Source of the DNA: an uncultured Bacteroidota bacterium
Lineage (GTDB): Bacteria; Bacteroidota; Bacteroidia; Chitinophagales; Chitinophagaceae
Direction of reading: 5' to 3'
Assembly (NCBI GenBank): GCA_938008665.1
Contig: CALLKA010000166.1
Location: 1 to 7,691 of the forward strand
Length of the DNA: 7,691 nucleotides
Shown here: one piece after another, positions 1 to 6,575 of the stretch
How positions within the stretch are numbered: position 1 is the first letter of the stretch
Layout: each line of letters starts with the position of its first letter
Program-made: the position numbers and the translations under genes
Notes under the pieces: generated by a model
Databases searched by the model: none
What the model saw: only the letters and a program-made list of their open reading frames with translations
Told to the model about the DNA's origin: nothing

Positions 1-1387
1 AGTTACGTAGCATTTCAATTCGCTTGTAGTCATTACCAAGAAGAGGTGATGCCATCACTCCATCTACTACACCTTCAACATATCCCATTCTACCTGTATT
101 TTCAAGATCTGTTAATTGCAACTTGATTGAATCCACAAATTCACCAATATTCAATTTTTTGTTGGTATTAATGACCACTTCATTATCCACCTCCACACTG
201 TCAAATTCAGTACGACCCAAATAACGACCAGCCTCTTTTTTATCCACCAACACTTTTAAAACCAGTCCTTCCTTTTGTTGATTTTTAGCTAAGCTTATTT
301 CCTGTTGTACTTCCATAATTTCCTCTGCGCGACGTTGCTTTTCGGCTGCTGGAACATCATCTACTAAATCATGGGCACTTGTATTTTCCTCGTGACTGTA
401 GGTGAAAATTCCTACGCGGTCAAATTGATGTTCTTGTAAAAATTCTTTTAATTCCTCAATATCTTCCAAGGTTTCTCCTGGGAATCCTGCAATTAATGTG
501 GTTCTTATTGCAATCCCTGGAACACGTTTGCGAATTTCAGTAATTAATTCTCCCATTTCCTCTCGTGTGATATTACGACGCATGGCTTGTAACATATTAT
601 TACTTGCATGTTGTAATGGAATATCAATGTATTTACAAATAGTAGAACGTTCACGCATTACATCTAATACTTCCAAAGGAAATTTGGAAGGATAAGCATA
701 ATGTAATCGTATCCATTCCAACCCTTTTACATCCGCTAATGCATTTAATAATTTAGGTAAGGCACGCTCTTTATAAATATCCAAACCATAATATGTTAAT
801 TCTTGCGCAATGAGCATCACTTCCTTCACTCCTTTTTTCACCAAACCTTCTGCTTCACTCACCAATTGCTCAATGGTTTTACTTACATGTTGCCCACGCA
901 TTAATGGAATCGCACAAAATGAACAGGTACGATTACAACCCTCACTAATTTTTAAATACGCATAATGCGAAGGCGTACTTAATAATCTTTCTCCTAATAA
1001 TTCCGCTTTATAGTCAGCATTTAATTGATTTAACATCAACGGCAACTCCATTGTGCCAAACCATGCGTCCACTTCTGGAATTTCTAATGCTAAATCACCA
1101 CGATACCTTTCACTCAAACATCCCGTCACATATACTTTATCCAACTTCCCTTTTTTCTTTAATGCCACTTGCTCCAATATCGTATTGACACTTTCCTCTT
1201 TTGCTTTATCAATAAACCCGCAGGTATTGACCACTACTATATTGTGGTCTAATTTTTTATTTTCGTGCACCACTTCAATCTCATTGGCCAATAATTGACC
1301 ACTCAACATTTCACTATCTACTAAGTTTTTACTACAACCTAATGTAATAATATTGACTTTGTTTTGTGTAAGTGTTTTTGACTTCAT
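1..1387 (-). CDS. rimO: Ribosomal protein S12 methylthiotransferase RimO (3' end outside window)
   Basis: RimO is a radical-SAM enzyme that adds a methylthio group to the beta-carbon of a conserved aspartate in ribosomal protein S12. The frame reads without a stop from ATG at 1387 to the window edge (462 codons). The N-terminal methylthiotransferase domain opens with the family signature LGCSKNLVDSE, and its three cluster cysteines are C18, C56 (NTCGFI) and C90 (VTGCLS). The radical-SAM motif CNRTCSFC supplies C151, C155 and C158. A C-terminal TRAM domain is recognisable through GRTEFDSVEVDNEVV (around residues 393-407). The start follows the prfC stop by 12 bases, with an A-rich leader and no Shine-Dalgarno sequence. 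Known RimO proteins are about 435-441 residues and end near a [FY]DL[YW]G motif. Here that motif is absent after GEFV (about residue 418), and the frame stays open past residue 462. The identity is sure; the C-terminus is odd. Confidence 0.95.
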   Translation of the reverse strand, partial: MKSKTLTQNKVNIITLGCSKNLVDSEMLSGQLLANEIEVVHENKKLDHNIVVVNTCGFIDKAKEESVNTILEQVALKKKGKLDKVYVTGCLSERYRGDLALEIPEVDAWFGTMELPLMLNQLNADYKAELLGERLLSTPSHYAYLKISEGCNRTCSFCAIPLMRGQHVSKTIEQLVSEAEGLVKKGVKEVMLIAQELTYYGLDIYKERALPKLLNALADVKGLEWIRLHYAYPSKFPLEVLDVMRERSTICKYIDIPLQHASNNMLQAMRRNITREEMGELITEIRKRVPGIAIRTTLIAGFPGETLEDIEELKEFLQEHQFDRVGIFTYSHEENTSAHDLVDDVPAAEKQRRAEEIMEVQQEISLAKNQQKEGLVLKVLVDKKEAGRYLGRTEFDSVEVDNEVVINTNKKLNIGEFVDSIKLQLTDLENTGRMGYVEGVVDGVMASPLLGNDYKRIEMLRN

Positions 1388-1399
1388 TTTAAACTTGCA

Positions 1400-2986
1400 T
1401 TATTTGTTTACCTCATTGGTAAAATGAAATGTAATATCTGGATTGTTTGTAATCTCCGTATTTAAGAACCATTCGCTTTGTGCCAAGTATACTGGTGCTT
1501 CATCCTTATCCATCGCTGCATTTTGTTGCTTAAATCTTAAAAAGTCATTCAACTTATTTTGATCCTTTGAAGTTAACCAACATGCTTTGTAAAACGGCAG
1601 GGTTCTAAACTCACAAGCTGCGCCATACTCCTGCAATAATCGGTACTGTATTACCTCAAATTGTAAATCACCTACGCAACCAATAATTTTTTTGTTGCCC
1701 CCAAACTGCGTAAATAACTGCGCTACTCCTTCATCGGTTAACTGCTGTATTCCTTTTTCCAATTGTTTGGTTTTCATTGGATCCTTGTTCACTAATTCCT
1801 TAAATATCTCAGGCGAGAAGGTAGGAATACCTGTAAAATAAAACTTTTCTCCTTCCGTTAATGTATCGCCGATTTTAAAATTACCTGTATCAAATAAACC
1901 CACCACATCGCCAGGATAAGCATCATCAATAATATCTTTGCTGCGTGCTAAAAAAGTATAAGGATTGGTGAATCGAACGTCTTTATCCAAACGCACATGC
2001 TTGAAATATTTATTTCGCTCAAATCGGCCACTACATACCCGCATAAATGCAATACGATCCCGATGCTTGGGATCTAAATTGGCGTGTATTTTAAATATAA
2101 ACCCACTAAATTTTTCTTCATTCGCTTTTACCTCTCGCACATTGGTTTCTCTGTCTCTTGGAACAGGCGCAATTTGAATAAAAGTATCCAACATTTCCTT
2201 TACACCAAAATTGTTTACTGCGGACCCAAAAAATACTGGAGCAATTTTACCATCTAAATATTCACTTGCATTGAGTGCACCATAAACCCCATCAATTAAC
2301 TCTACATCTTCACGCAATACTGCCGCATCCCTTTCGCCAATTTTTTCCTGCAATACTGGACTTGCTAAATCTTGAATCGCAACAATATCTTCCTCTTCTG
2401 CCTTTGTGCTTGCCGCAAACAACCTTAAATTTTTATCATGTAAATTATATACGCCCTTAAATTCCTTACCGCTATTGATCGGCCATGTCATTGGATGTAG
2501 CGATAATTTTAATTCATTCTCTAATTCCTCCAATAAATCAAAACGATTTTTACCATCTCGATCCATCTTATTTATAAAAACAATCACTGGCGTTGTACGC
2601 ATACGACACACTTCCATTAAACGCCTCGTTTGCGGCTCAACCCCATTCACACTATCAATCACCAATATAACACTGTCCACTGCAGTTAAAGTTCGATAGG
2701 TGTCTTCCGCAAAATCCTTGTGCCCCGGTGTATCCAATAAATTAATTAAAATATTTTGATACTCAAATGACATCACCGAGGTCGCCACCGAGATACCTCT
2801 TTGTCTTTCAATTTCCATGAAGTCACTAGTCGCATGCTTCTTTATCTTATTACTTTTAACTGCACCTGCTGTTTGAATGGCACCACCAAACAACAATAAC
2901 TTTTCAGTCAAAGTAGTTTTACCTGCATCCGGGTGAGAGATAATGGCGAATGTTTTTCGCCTGTTAATTTCCTTTTCGTACTTCAT
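1400..2986 (-). CDS. prfC: Peptide chain release factor 3 (RF3)
   Basis: RF3 is the translational GTPase that removes RF1/RF2 from the ribosome after peptide release. The protein has 528 residues, matching the E. coli length of about 529. The GTPase domain shows the P-loop SHPDAGKT (17-24), the switch I region ERQRGISVATSV (60-71), DTPGH (85-89) and NKMD (139-142). A later FFGSA matches the G5 region. Domains II and III follow, with QFGGNKKIIGCVGDLQFEV typical of RF3 and not of EF-G. ATG at 2986 gives the usual RF3 N-terminus (short lead, then RRKTFAIISHPDAGKTT). The gene is preceded by a leader of about 60 bases after the lpd terminator, so it probably has its own promoter, although I find no convincing -7 box. 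The TAA stop lies 12 bases before rimO, so the two genes form an operon devoted to translation. All key GTPase motifs are present. Confidence 0.97.
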   Translation of the reverse strand: MKYEKEINRRKTFAIISHPDAGKTTLTEKLLLFGGAIQTAGAVKSNKIKKHATSDFMEIERQRGISVATSVMSFEYQNILINLLDTPGHKDFAEDTYRTLTAVDSVILVIDSVNGVEPQTRRLMEVCRMRTTPVIVFINKMDRDGKNRFDLLEELENELKLSLHPMTWPINSGKEFKGVYNLHDKNLRLFAASTKAEEEDIVAIQDLASPVLQEKIGERDAAVLREDVELIDGVYGALNASEYLDGKIAPVFFGSAVNNFGVKEMLDTFIQIAPVPRDRETNVREVKANEEKFSGFIFKIHANLDPKHRDRIAFMRVCSGRFERNKYFKHVRLDKDVRFTNPYTFLARSKDIIDDAYPGDVVGLFDTGNFKIGDTLTEGEKFYFTGIPTFSPEIFKELVNKDPMKTKQLEKGIQQLTDEGVAQLFTQFGGNKKIIGCVGDLQFEVIQYRLLQEYGAACEFRTLPFYKACWLTSKDQNKLNDFLRFKQQNAAMDKDEAPVYLAQSEWFLNTEITNNPDITFHFTNEVNK

Positions 2987-2998
2987 GCTATTTGCAAT

Positions 2999-3015
2999 GT
3001 TGCATTATCTGCAAC
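2999..3015 (-). promoter_or_regulatory. Small inverted repeat in the prfC leader
   Basis: On the minus strand the leader contains GTTGCA, a five-base loop GATAA, and TGCAAC: a perfect 6-bp stem ending 12 bases before the prfC ATG. Such a stem could affect ribosome access or could be an operator half-site pair. Either role is inference, and a 6-bp palindrome in AT-rich DNA can arise by chance. Confidence 0.25.
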
Positions 3016-3046
3016 TTTTTTCTTAATATTTCCTTTTGCCAATGAT

Positions 3047-3089
3047 TAAAAAATGGCTCGTATTCAAAATGTTTGAATTACGAGCCATT
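3047..3089 (-). terminator. Rho-independent terminator of lpd
   Basis: Read on the minus strand, a long stem follows the lpd stop by about 18 bases. The right arm at 3072-3089 (AATGGCTCGTAATTCAAA on the minus strand) pairs with 3052-3068 through 17 bp with one bulged base and a three-base loop. It continues directly into a run of six T, at 3048-3053. This separates lpd from prfC, although the two genes are collinear. On the plus strand a weaker T-run (3095-3101) also follows the stem, but no plus-strand gene ends here. Confidence 0.88.
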
Positions 3090-3107
3090 GGTATATTTTT
3101 TGTCTAG

Positions 3108-4025
3108 TTAGATATCAATTGCTTCACCATATGCTGCAGCCACTGCCTCTTTTAATCCTTCACTCATCGTTGGATGTGGATGTATTGCATTTAAAATTTC
3201 ATGCGCAGTTGTTTCCAACTTACGAGCTACTACCGCTTCTGCAATCATTTCAGTAACATTCATACCAATCATATGGCATCCTAAAAATTCACCATACTTT
3301 GCATCAAATATTACTTTCACAAAACCTTCCGTAGCACCTGCTGCACTTGCTTTTCCGCTTGCCATGAATGGGAACTTACCCACTTTGATTTCATAACCTG
3401 CTTCCTTTGCTGCTTTTTCAGTATAACCCACACTCGAAATTTCAGGAATACAATACGTACAACCTGGAACATTATTATAATCAATTCCTTCTGGTAAATG
3501 TGCGTGCTTTTTTTCTTGATACGCAATATGCTCTGCTGCATTAATACCTTCCTTCGCTGCCACATGTGCTAATGCTTGACCTGGAGAACAATCACCAATG
3601 GCATAAATACCTGCTACATTGGTTTGTTGAAATTTATCTACAATGACACGACCCTTCTCTGCCTTAATACCATTTTGCTCTAATCCAATATTTTCAATAT
3701 TAGATACCACACCTACTGCACTTAAAACAATGTCCGCTTCTAAGGTGACAAAAGATCCGTCAAGTTGTTTCACTTTTGCTTTCACCAATGCACCTGAAGT
3801 ATCCAAGGATTCAACCGAAGCATTTGTCATGATTTCAATTCCTTGTTTGCGATATTGCTTTTCTAATTCTCTTGAAATATCCTCATCTTCTACAGGAACA
3901 ATTCTTGGTAAAAATTCAACAATGGTCACTTTGGTACCCATGCTATTATATACATAAGCAAACTCAACACCTATAGCACCACTTCCAACAATGATCATAC
4001 TTTTTGGTTGCGTTGGTAAAACCAT
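3108..4025 (-). CDS. lpd: Dihydrolipoyl dehydrogenase, NAD-binding and dimerisation part
   Basis: This 305-residue frame continues in the same phase after the TAA. It begins MVLPTQPKSMIIVGSGAIG, where GSGAIG is the NAD-binding Rossmann motif. It then has the second FAD-contacting motif AIGDC, and the dimerisation domain with the active-site motif HPHPTMSE. There the second histidine (H284 here, 448 in the joined protein) and the glutamate (E289, joined 453) form the catalytic pair used with the partner subunit's disulfide. The ATG at 4025 is an internal methionine of the normal protein, but it lies only 3 bases after the TAA, a spacing suited to termination-reinitiation. No Shine-Dalgarno is visible. 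Whether this chain is made independently is unknown. Confidence 0.8.
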   Translation of the reverse strand: MVLPTQPKSMIIVGSGAIGVEFAYVYNSMGTKVTIVEFLPRIVPVEDEDISRELEKQYRKQGIEIMTNASVESLDTSGALVKAKVKQLDGSFVTLEADIVLSAVGVVSNIENIGLEQNGIKAEKGRVIVDKFQQTNVAGIYAIGDCSPGQALAHVAAKEGINAAEHIAYQEKKHAHLPEGIDYNNVPGCTYCIPEISSVGYTEKAAKEAGYEIKVGKFPFMASGKASAAGATEGFVKVIFDAKYGEFLGCHMIGMNVTEMIAEAVVARKLETTAHEILNAIHPHPTMSEGLKEAVAAAYGEAIDI

Positions 4026-4028
4026 TGC

Positions 4029-4517
4029 TTAACGATAGCCAATTACTTTTTTACCATCTTGCTTTAAGTTAGGTAATTCACGACTACGTCCACCTGTTGC
4101 AATGACGATATATTTAGTTTCAATGATCTGTGTTTTACCTTCAGCATCTTTTACTTCTACTTTCCCTTTTGACATTACTTTGCCATAACCCATAATCACA
4201 TCAATCTTATTCTTCTTCATCAAAAACTGAACACCCTTACTCATTTTATCTGCTACCCCACGGCTACGCTTAATCACTGCACCAAAATCATGGTTTACAC
4301 CAGTAGTGGTAATACCATAGTTTGCACTATGTTTTACATAATCATATACCTGTGCACTTTTGATTAATGCCTTCGTTGGAATACATCCCCAGTTTAAACA
4401 AACACCCCCCAAACTTTCCTTTTCTATAATAGCTACTTTTAAGCCTAATTGAGAAGCACGGATGGCTGCAGGATAACCCCCAGGACCACTACCAATAACA
4501 ATTACGTCGTATGCCAT
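4029..4517 (-). CDS. lpd: Dihydrolipoyl dehydrogenase, N-terminal FAD/disulfide part
   Basis: This 162-residue open frame is the N-terminal part of E3. It contains the FAD-binding Rossmann motif GSGPGG (9-14) and the redox-active disulfide in GGVCLNWGCIPTK, with C40 and C45. It also has the ATGGRSRELPN turn (about 140-150), where the FAD domain passes into the NAD domain. ATG at 4517 gives MAYDVIVIGSGPGG, the standard E3 beginning. The frame ends at TAA 4029 right after KKVIGYR. Alone it lacks the NAD-binding, central and dimer-interface domains, so it could work only together with the second part or through readthrough. Confidence 0.85.
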   Translation of the reverse strand: MAYDVIVIGSGPGGYPAAIRASQLGLKVAIIEKESLGGVCLNWGCIPTKALIKSAQVYDYVKHSANYGITTTGVNHDFGAVIKRSRGVADKMSKGVQFLMKKNKIDVIMGYGKVMSKGKVEVKDAEGKTQIIETKYIVIATGGRSRELPNLKQDGKKVIGYR

Positions 4518-4549
4518 TGTATATCTTATTTTATTAATTTAAAGAGGAG

Positions 4550-4578
4550 CAAAAATACCCCCAAAAAGGCAAAACAAA
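4550..4578 (-). promoter_or_regulatory. Bacteroidota-type promoter of lpd
   Basis: On the minus strand TTTG (4578-4575) is followed after exactly 17 bases by TATTTTTG (4557-4550), matching the Bacteroidota consensus TTTG/TTG-N17-23-TAnnTTTG. Transcription would start around 4545-4542, giving a short A/T-rich leader of about 25-30 bases before the ATG at 4517. It lies in the 102-base gap between the DUF62 gene and lpd, which supports lpd as a separate transcript. Confidence 0.6.
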
Positions 4579-4619
4579 AAAACTATTCATTGCCTAATTG
4601 ACCCCAAAATGCGCTTGGC

Positions 4620-5441
4620 TTACTCAAAGAAAACCCGCACCATCTGGAAAAACCATTTATTATCGTTCGGACGTTGCTTATTATGCTGGTTTTCATCGTA
4701 TTTACTCAAGCCAAATAAGCCTGCCATATTTCCACCCCTCACGGCTATTTCTAGATAACCTGCGGAGTTAAACCATGCCATTTTATCTGCCACTGGAACA
4801 TCCCCATAATTATTCCGCAATACTTCAATGGTTTCATTGCGCGTAAATACAATTTTAAAGGATCTTCCTTTTGCATGTAAGTCAAATTCTTCCTTGCGAA
4901 TATTCACCACCACATTCTCAAACTGATCAATAAATAAAATTTGTCCTTCCATCCAATTTGGACTAATGGTTGGCTGCATTGGATAAATTTCCAAAATTTC
5001 AGTGGCTGGTTCTCCTGCATCTAATAAATTACCTGATGCAAAAAAGTAAGCAACCGATTCAACCACACGATCTAACATTTGAATAAAAGTGGTAGCCCCT
5101 TTACAATTTATTTTAACGATATCCACCGGTTTTAATCCCAGCATCATGGTTAAAAATCCGTTATCAGGTACGATAAAAAAGTGTCCATTAAAATGCGCAA
5201 ACAACACATGCTCCTGTGGATTTTGGAAAAAATTAACCATCACAATATGCACGGTCCCCTTTGGGTAATACTTTGCTGCATTATTAAAAATGTAGGCCCC
5301 TTGTTGGTAATCTTTTGAAGAAAGATAATGCGTTATATCAGCGATGGTGCAATCCGGAATTGTTGACAAAATTTGCCCTTTAACAGCGCCAATAATAAAA
5401 TCTGCTTGGCCAATATCTGATGTTAATGTAATAACGGGCAT
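4620..5441 (-). CDS. SAM hydroxide adenosyltransferase (DUF62) family protein, divergent active site
   Basis: This 273-residue protein has the two-domain layout of the SAM hydrolase/chlorinase/fluorinase family (SAM_HAT_N and SAM_HAT_C), whose characterised members split SAM into adenosine (or a haloadenosine) and methionine. Support includes LTSDIG (6-11), GAVKGQIL (18-25), IADITH (33-38), PKGTVHIVMV (60-69) and PDNG (92-95). Later come GQILFIDQFENVVVNI (166-181) and SAGYLEIAVRGGNMAGL near the C-terminus. By eye, the Asp-Arg-His triad known from the archaeal hydrolase is not kept: N70 stands where the Asp of the D-P-G-V-G loop should be, E77 stands at the Arg, and the HGRD segment is replaced by IQMLDR (120-125). 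Activity on SAM is therefore uncertain. The start MPVITLTSD is standard. The gene lies 81 bases behind the SDR gene with no terminator between, so co-transcription is likely. I see no clear promoter of its own. Confidence 0.85.
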   Translation of the reverse strand: MPVITLTSDIGQADFIIGAVKGQILSTIPDCTIADITHYLSSKDYQQGAYIFNNAAKYYPKGTVHIVMVNFFQNPQEHVLFAHFNGHFFIVPDNGFLTMMLGLKPVDIVKINCKGATTFIQMLDRVVESVAYFFASGNLLDAGEPATEILEIYPMQPTISPNWMEGQILFIDQFENVVVNIRKEEFDLHAKGRSFKIVFTRNETIEVLRNNYGDVPVADKMAWFNSAGYLEIAVRGGNMAGLFGLSKYDENQHNKQRPNDNKWFFQMVRVFFE

Positions 5442-5522
5442 ATCTTAATTGTAACGAATATTTAAGCAGTATATTTTAAATAGATGGTTATTAATTTATT
5501 ACGCACTTTTCAACCGCTCCTT

Positions 5523-6329
5523 TTACTTCACCAATTTACCCTCTTTAAAAAAGAATTGATGCACTAATTTATCCGCCCAAGCCGGGAAAAACTTATTCAT
5601 AAACACGGTTCTTTTGCCAGTAAATGTCAGCACCAAGGTTCGCTTCCTTTTTGAGATAGCATCAATGATATGTGTTGCACATTGCTCAGAAGTCATCATT
5701 TCACCCTCATCCATAGGCGACTCCCCTTGCGCTTTGGCATCCTTATCCAAAGCGGCATTTCGGATATTTGAAGTGGTGAAACCAGGACAAACCCACATCA
5801 CATGGGTGCCTGATCCGTATAATTCCGTTTTTAAAGCTTCCAACCAGCCGTTTAAAGCATATTTTGAAGCAGAATAACCGCTTCGGCCAGGAAGCCCTCT
5901 ATACGCTGCAATACTTGAAACCCCTACAATTACCCCTTTGTTTTGGGTAATAAAAGGCAAAGCTGCCTTGGTACAATACACAGAACCCCAAAAATTAATG
6001 TCCATGACCCTTTTTAAGGTATCCATAGATACATCTTGAACCAATGCACGCATGGAAATACCTGCATTATTGATCAATATATCAATGGTACCCCATTGTG
6101 ACACTACTTTTTCTATAAAAGAGGTACAATCGGATTCTTGACTAACATCCGCAGTAATGACCAATAAATTAGGCGAATTAAATTCACGCGCCAGATCATC
6201 CAACTTGGTTTGTGTGCGTCCACAAGTCGCAACTTTTGCACCTAAAGCCAAAAACTGCGCTACTAAAGCTTTTCCAATGCCATCGGAACCGCCGGTAATT
6301 ACAACTATTTTATCTTTATAATCCGCCAT
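5523..6329 (-). CDS. Short-chain dehydrogenase/reductase (classical SDR)
   Basis: This is a 268-residue NAD(P)-dependent oxidoreductase of the classical SDR type, with unknown substrate. From ATG 6329 the motifs are the cofactor loop TGGSDGIG (12-19), NNAG (87-90), a catalytic serine in VSSIAAY (S139), and the pair Y152/K156 in YSASK, exactly 13 residues after the serine. An arginine after the second strand (CGR, R38) suggests NADPH rather than NADH. The C-terminal FFPAWADKLVHQFFF is hydrophobic and amphipathic and might touch a membrane. An ATG at 6347 would add six residues (MCKLKL), but it overlaps the candidate -7 box at 6345-6352, and MADYKDKIVVITGG is the better start. Overall it resembles the SDRs often annotated near ketosphinganine reductases, but the match is too general to name a substrate. 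Confidence 0.9.
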   Translation of the reverse strand: MADYKDKIVVITGGSDGIGKALVAQFLALGAKVATCGRTQTKLDDLAREFNSPNLLVITADVSQESDCTSFIEKVVSQWGTIDILINNAGISMRALVQDVSMDTLKRVMDINFWGSVYCTKAALPFITQNKGVIVGVSSIAAYRGLPGRSGYSASKYALNGWLEALKTELYGSGTHVMWVCPGFTTSNIRNAALDKDAKAQGESPMDEGEMMTSEQCATHIIDAISKRKRTLVLTFTGKRTVFMNKFFPAWADKLVHQFFFKEGKLVK

Positions 6330-6344
6330 CAGTTTGAGTTTACA

Positions 6345-6352
6345 CAAATGTA
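6345..6352 (-). promoter_or_regulatory. Candidate -7 box (TACATTTG) for the SDR gene
   Basis: On the minus strand TACATTTG fits the Bacteroidota -7 consensus TAnnTTTG. It would place the transcript start at roughly 6336-6340, between the two candidate ATG codons (6347 and 6329), which favours the inner ATG. No TTG/TTTG lies 17-23 bases upstream, so only half of the promoter is supported. Confidence 0.4.
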
Positions 6353-6416
6353 CTTCTTATTTGAAGATGAAGCAGTTAGATGGTATTTGAATGGGGAAAA
6401 TAAATACCCCCTTTTA

Positions 6417-6447
6417 TTTGGATAGTTTTTATTAATGCTTATTTTTG
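6417..6447 (+). promoter_or_regulatory. Bacteroidota-type promoter of tRNA-Lys
   Basis: TTTG at 6417-6420 and TATTTTTG at 6440-6447 are separated by 19 bases, a full match to the TTTG-N19-TAnnTTTG consensus. Transcription would start near 6452, about 20 bases before the mature tRNA. The strong match suits a stable-RNA gene. It diverges from the SDR gene's promoter in the same 142-base intergenic region. Confidence 0.7.
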
Positions 6448-6451
6448 CACT

Positions 6452-6465
6452 CCCCTAAAAAGGGG
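6452..6465 (+). promoter_or_regulatory. Hairpin in the tRNA-Lys 5' leader
   Basis: CCCCT, a four-A loop, and AGGGG form a 5-bp stem just downstream of the predicted transcript start and 6 bases before the tRNA. It would sit at the 5' end of the precursor and could guide leader processing or be part of the promoter-proximal region. The role is inference. Confidence 0.3.
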
Positions 6466-6471
6466 CGGTTA

Positions 6472-6544
6472 GAATTGGTAGCTCAGTTGGTAGAGCAATA
6501 CACTTTTAATGTATGGGCCCTGGGTTCGAGTCCCAGCCAGTTCA
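6472..6544 (+). tRNA. tRNA-Lys (anticodon UUU)
   Basis: The 73-base gene folds into a complete cloverleaf. The acceptor stem is GAATTGG/CCAGTTC with one T-G wobble, and bases 8-9 are TA. The D-arm is GCTC/GAGC, and the anticodon stem is ATACA/TGTAT. The anticodon loop CTTTTAA carries TTT at 6505-6507. The variable loop has five bases, the T-arm is CTGGG-TTCGAGT-CCCAG, and the discriminator is A. The 3' CCA is not encoded and must be added after transcription. It decodes AAA and AAG. It has its own promoter and terminator, so it appears to be a single-gene unit. Confidence 0.97.
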
Positions 6545-6545
6545 C

Positions 6546-6575
6546 AAAGCTTCGACGAAAGTCGGAGCTTTTTTT
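6546..6575 (+). terminator. Rho-independent terminator of tRNA-Lys
   Basis: AAAGCTTCGAC (6546-6556), a GAAA tetraloop, and GTCGGAGCTTT (6561-6571) form an 11-bp stem with one G-T wobble, followed by a T-run to 6575. It begins one base after the discriminator position of the tRNA, so the precursor trailer is essentially this hairpin. Confidence 0.9.

Larger units (their letters stand above)
3108..4517 (-). pseudogene. lpd: Dihydrolipoyl dehydrogenase, interrupted by one in-frame TAA
   Basis: This is the E3 flavoprotein of pyruvate and other 2-oxoacid dehydrogenase complexes (or the glycine cleavage system), which reoxidises dihydrolipoyl groups with NAD+. The whole reading frame from ATG at 4517 to TAA at 3108 corresponds to 469 codons plus the final stop, the normal family length (about 465-475). 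All functional motifs are present in one frame. The only lesion is TAA at 4031-4029 (codon 163), in the stretch GYR-stop-AMVLP where family members generally have a glutamate or similar residue. GAA to TAA would be a single base change. There is no frameshift, no second stop and no motif loss, and the promoter and terminator look intact. It may be a sequencing error, a fresh nonsense mutation, or a gene expressed as two chains by restart at ATG 4025. The sequence alone cannot decide. Confidence 0.85.

Noticed and set aside
498..2699. Plus-strand frames of 61-97 codons inside rimO and prfC.
   Set aside because: They are antisense shadows of well-supported minus-strand genes and have no recognisable domains.
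3317..3957. An 82-codon minus-strand frame and a 104-codon plus-strand frame inside the lpd 3' part.
   Set aside because: They overlap the conserved NAD-binding and dimerisation domains in other frames and are shadows.
4023..4034. Reassignment of UAA to an amino acid in this organism, suggested by the in-frame TAA in lpd.
   Set aside because: All five other coding frames with a visible 3' end (prfC, the lpd 3' part, DUF62, SDR, surface protein) end with TAA at the expected family C-terminus, so UAA is the normal stop here.
1400..4034. Idea that the in-frame stop in lpd is functionally linked to the neighbouring RF3 gene (for example a readthrough feedback).
   Set aside because: The genes are separated by a strong terminator. 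RF3 autoregulation by a stop in a metabolic gene is not known to me, and nothing in the sequence supports it.
6329..6347. ATG at 6347 as the SDR start.
   Set aside because: It would add MCKLKL with no family support and overlaps the candidate -7 promoter box; ATG 6329 gives the usual N-terminus.
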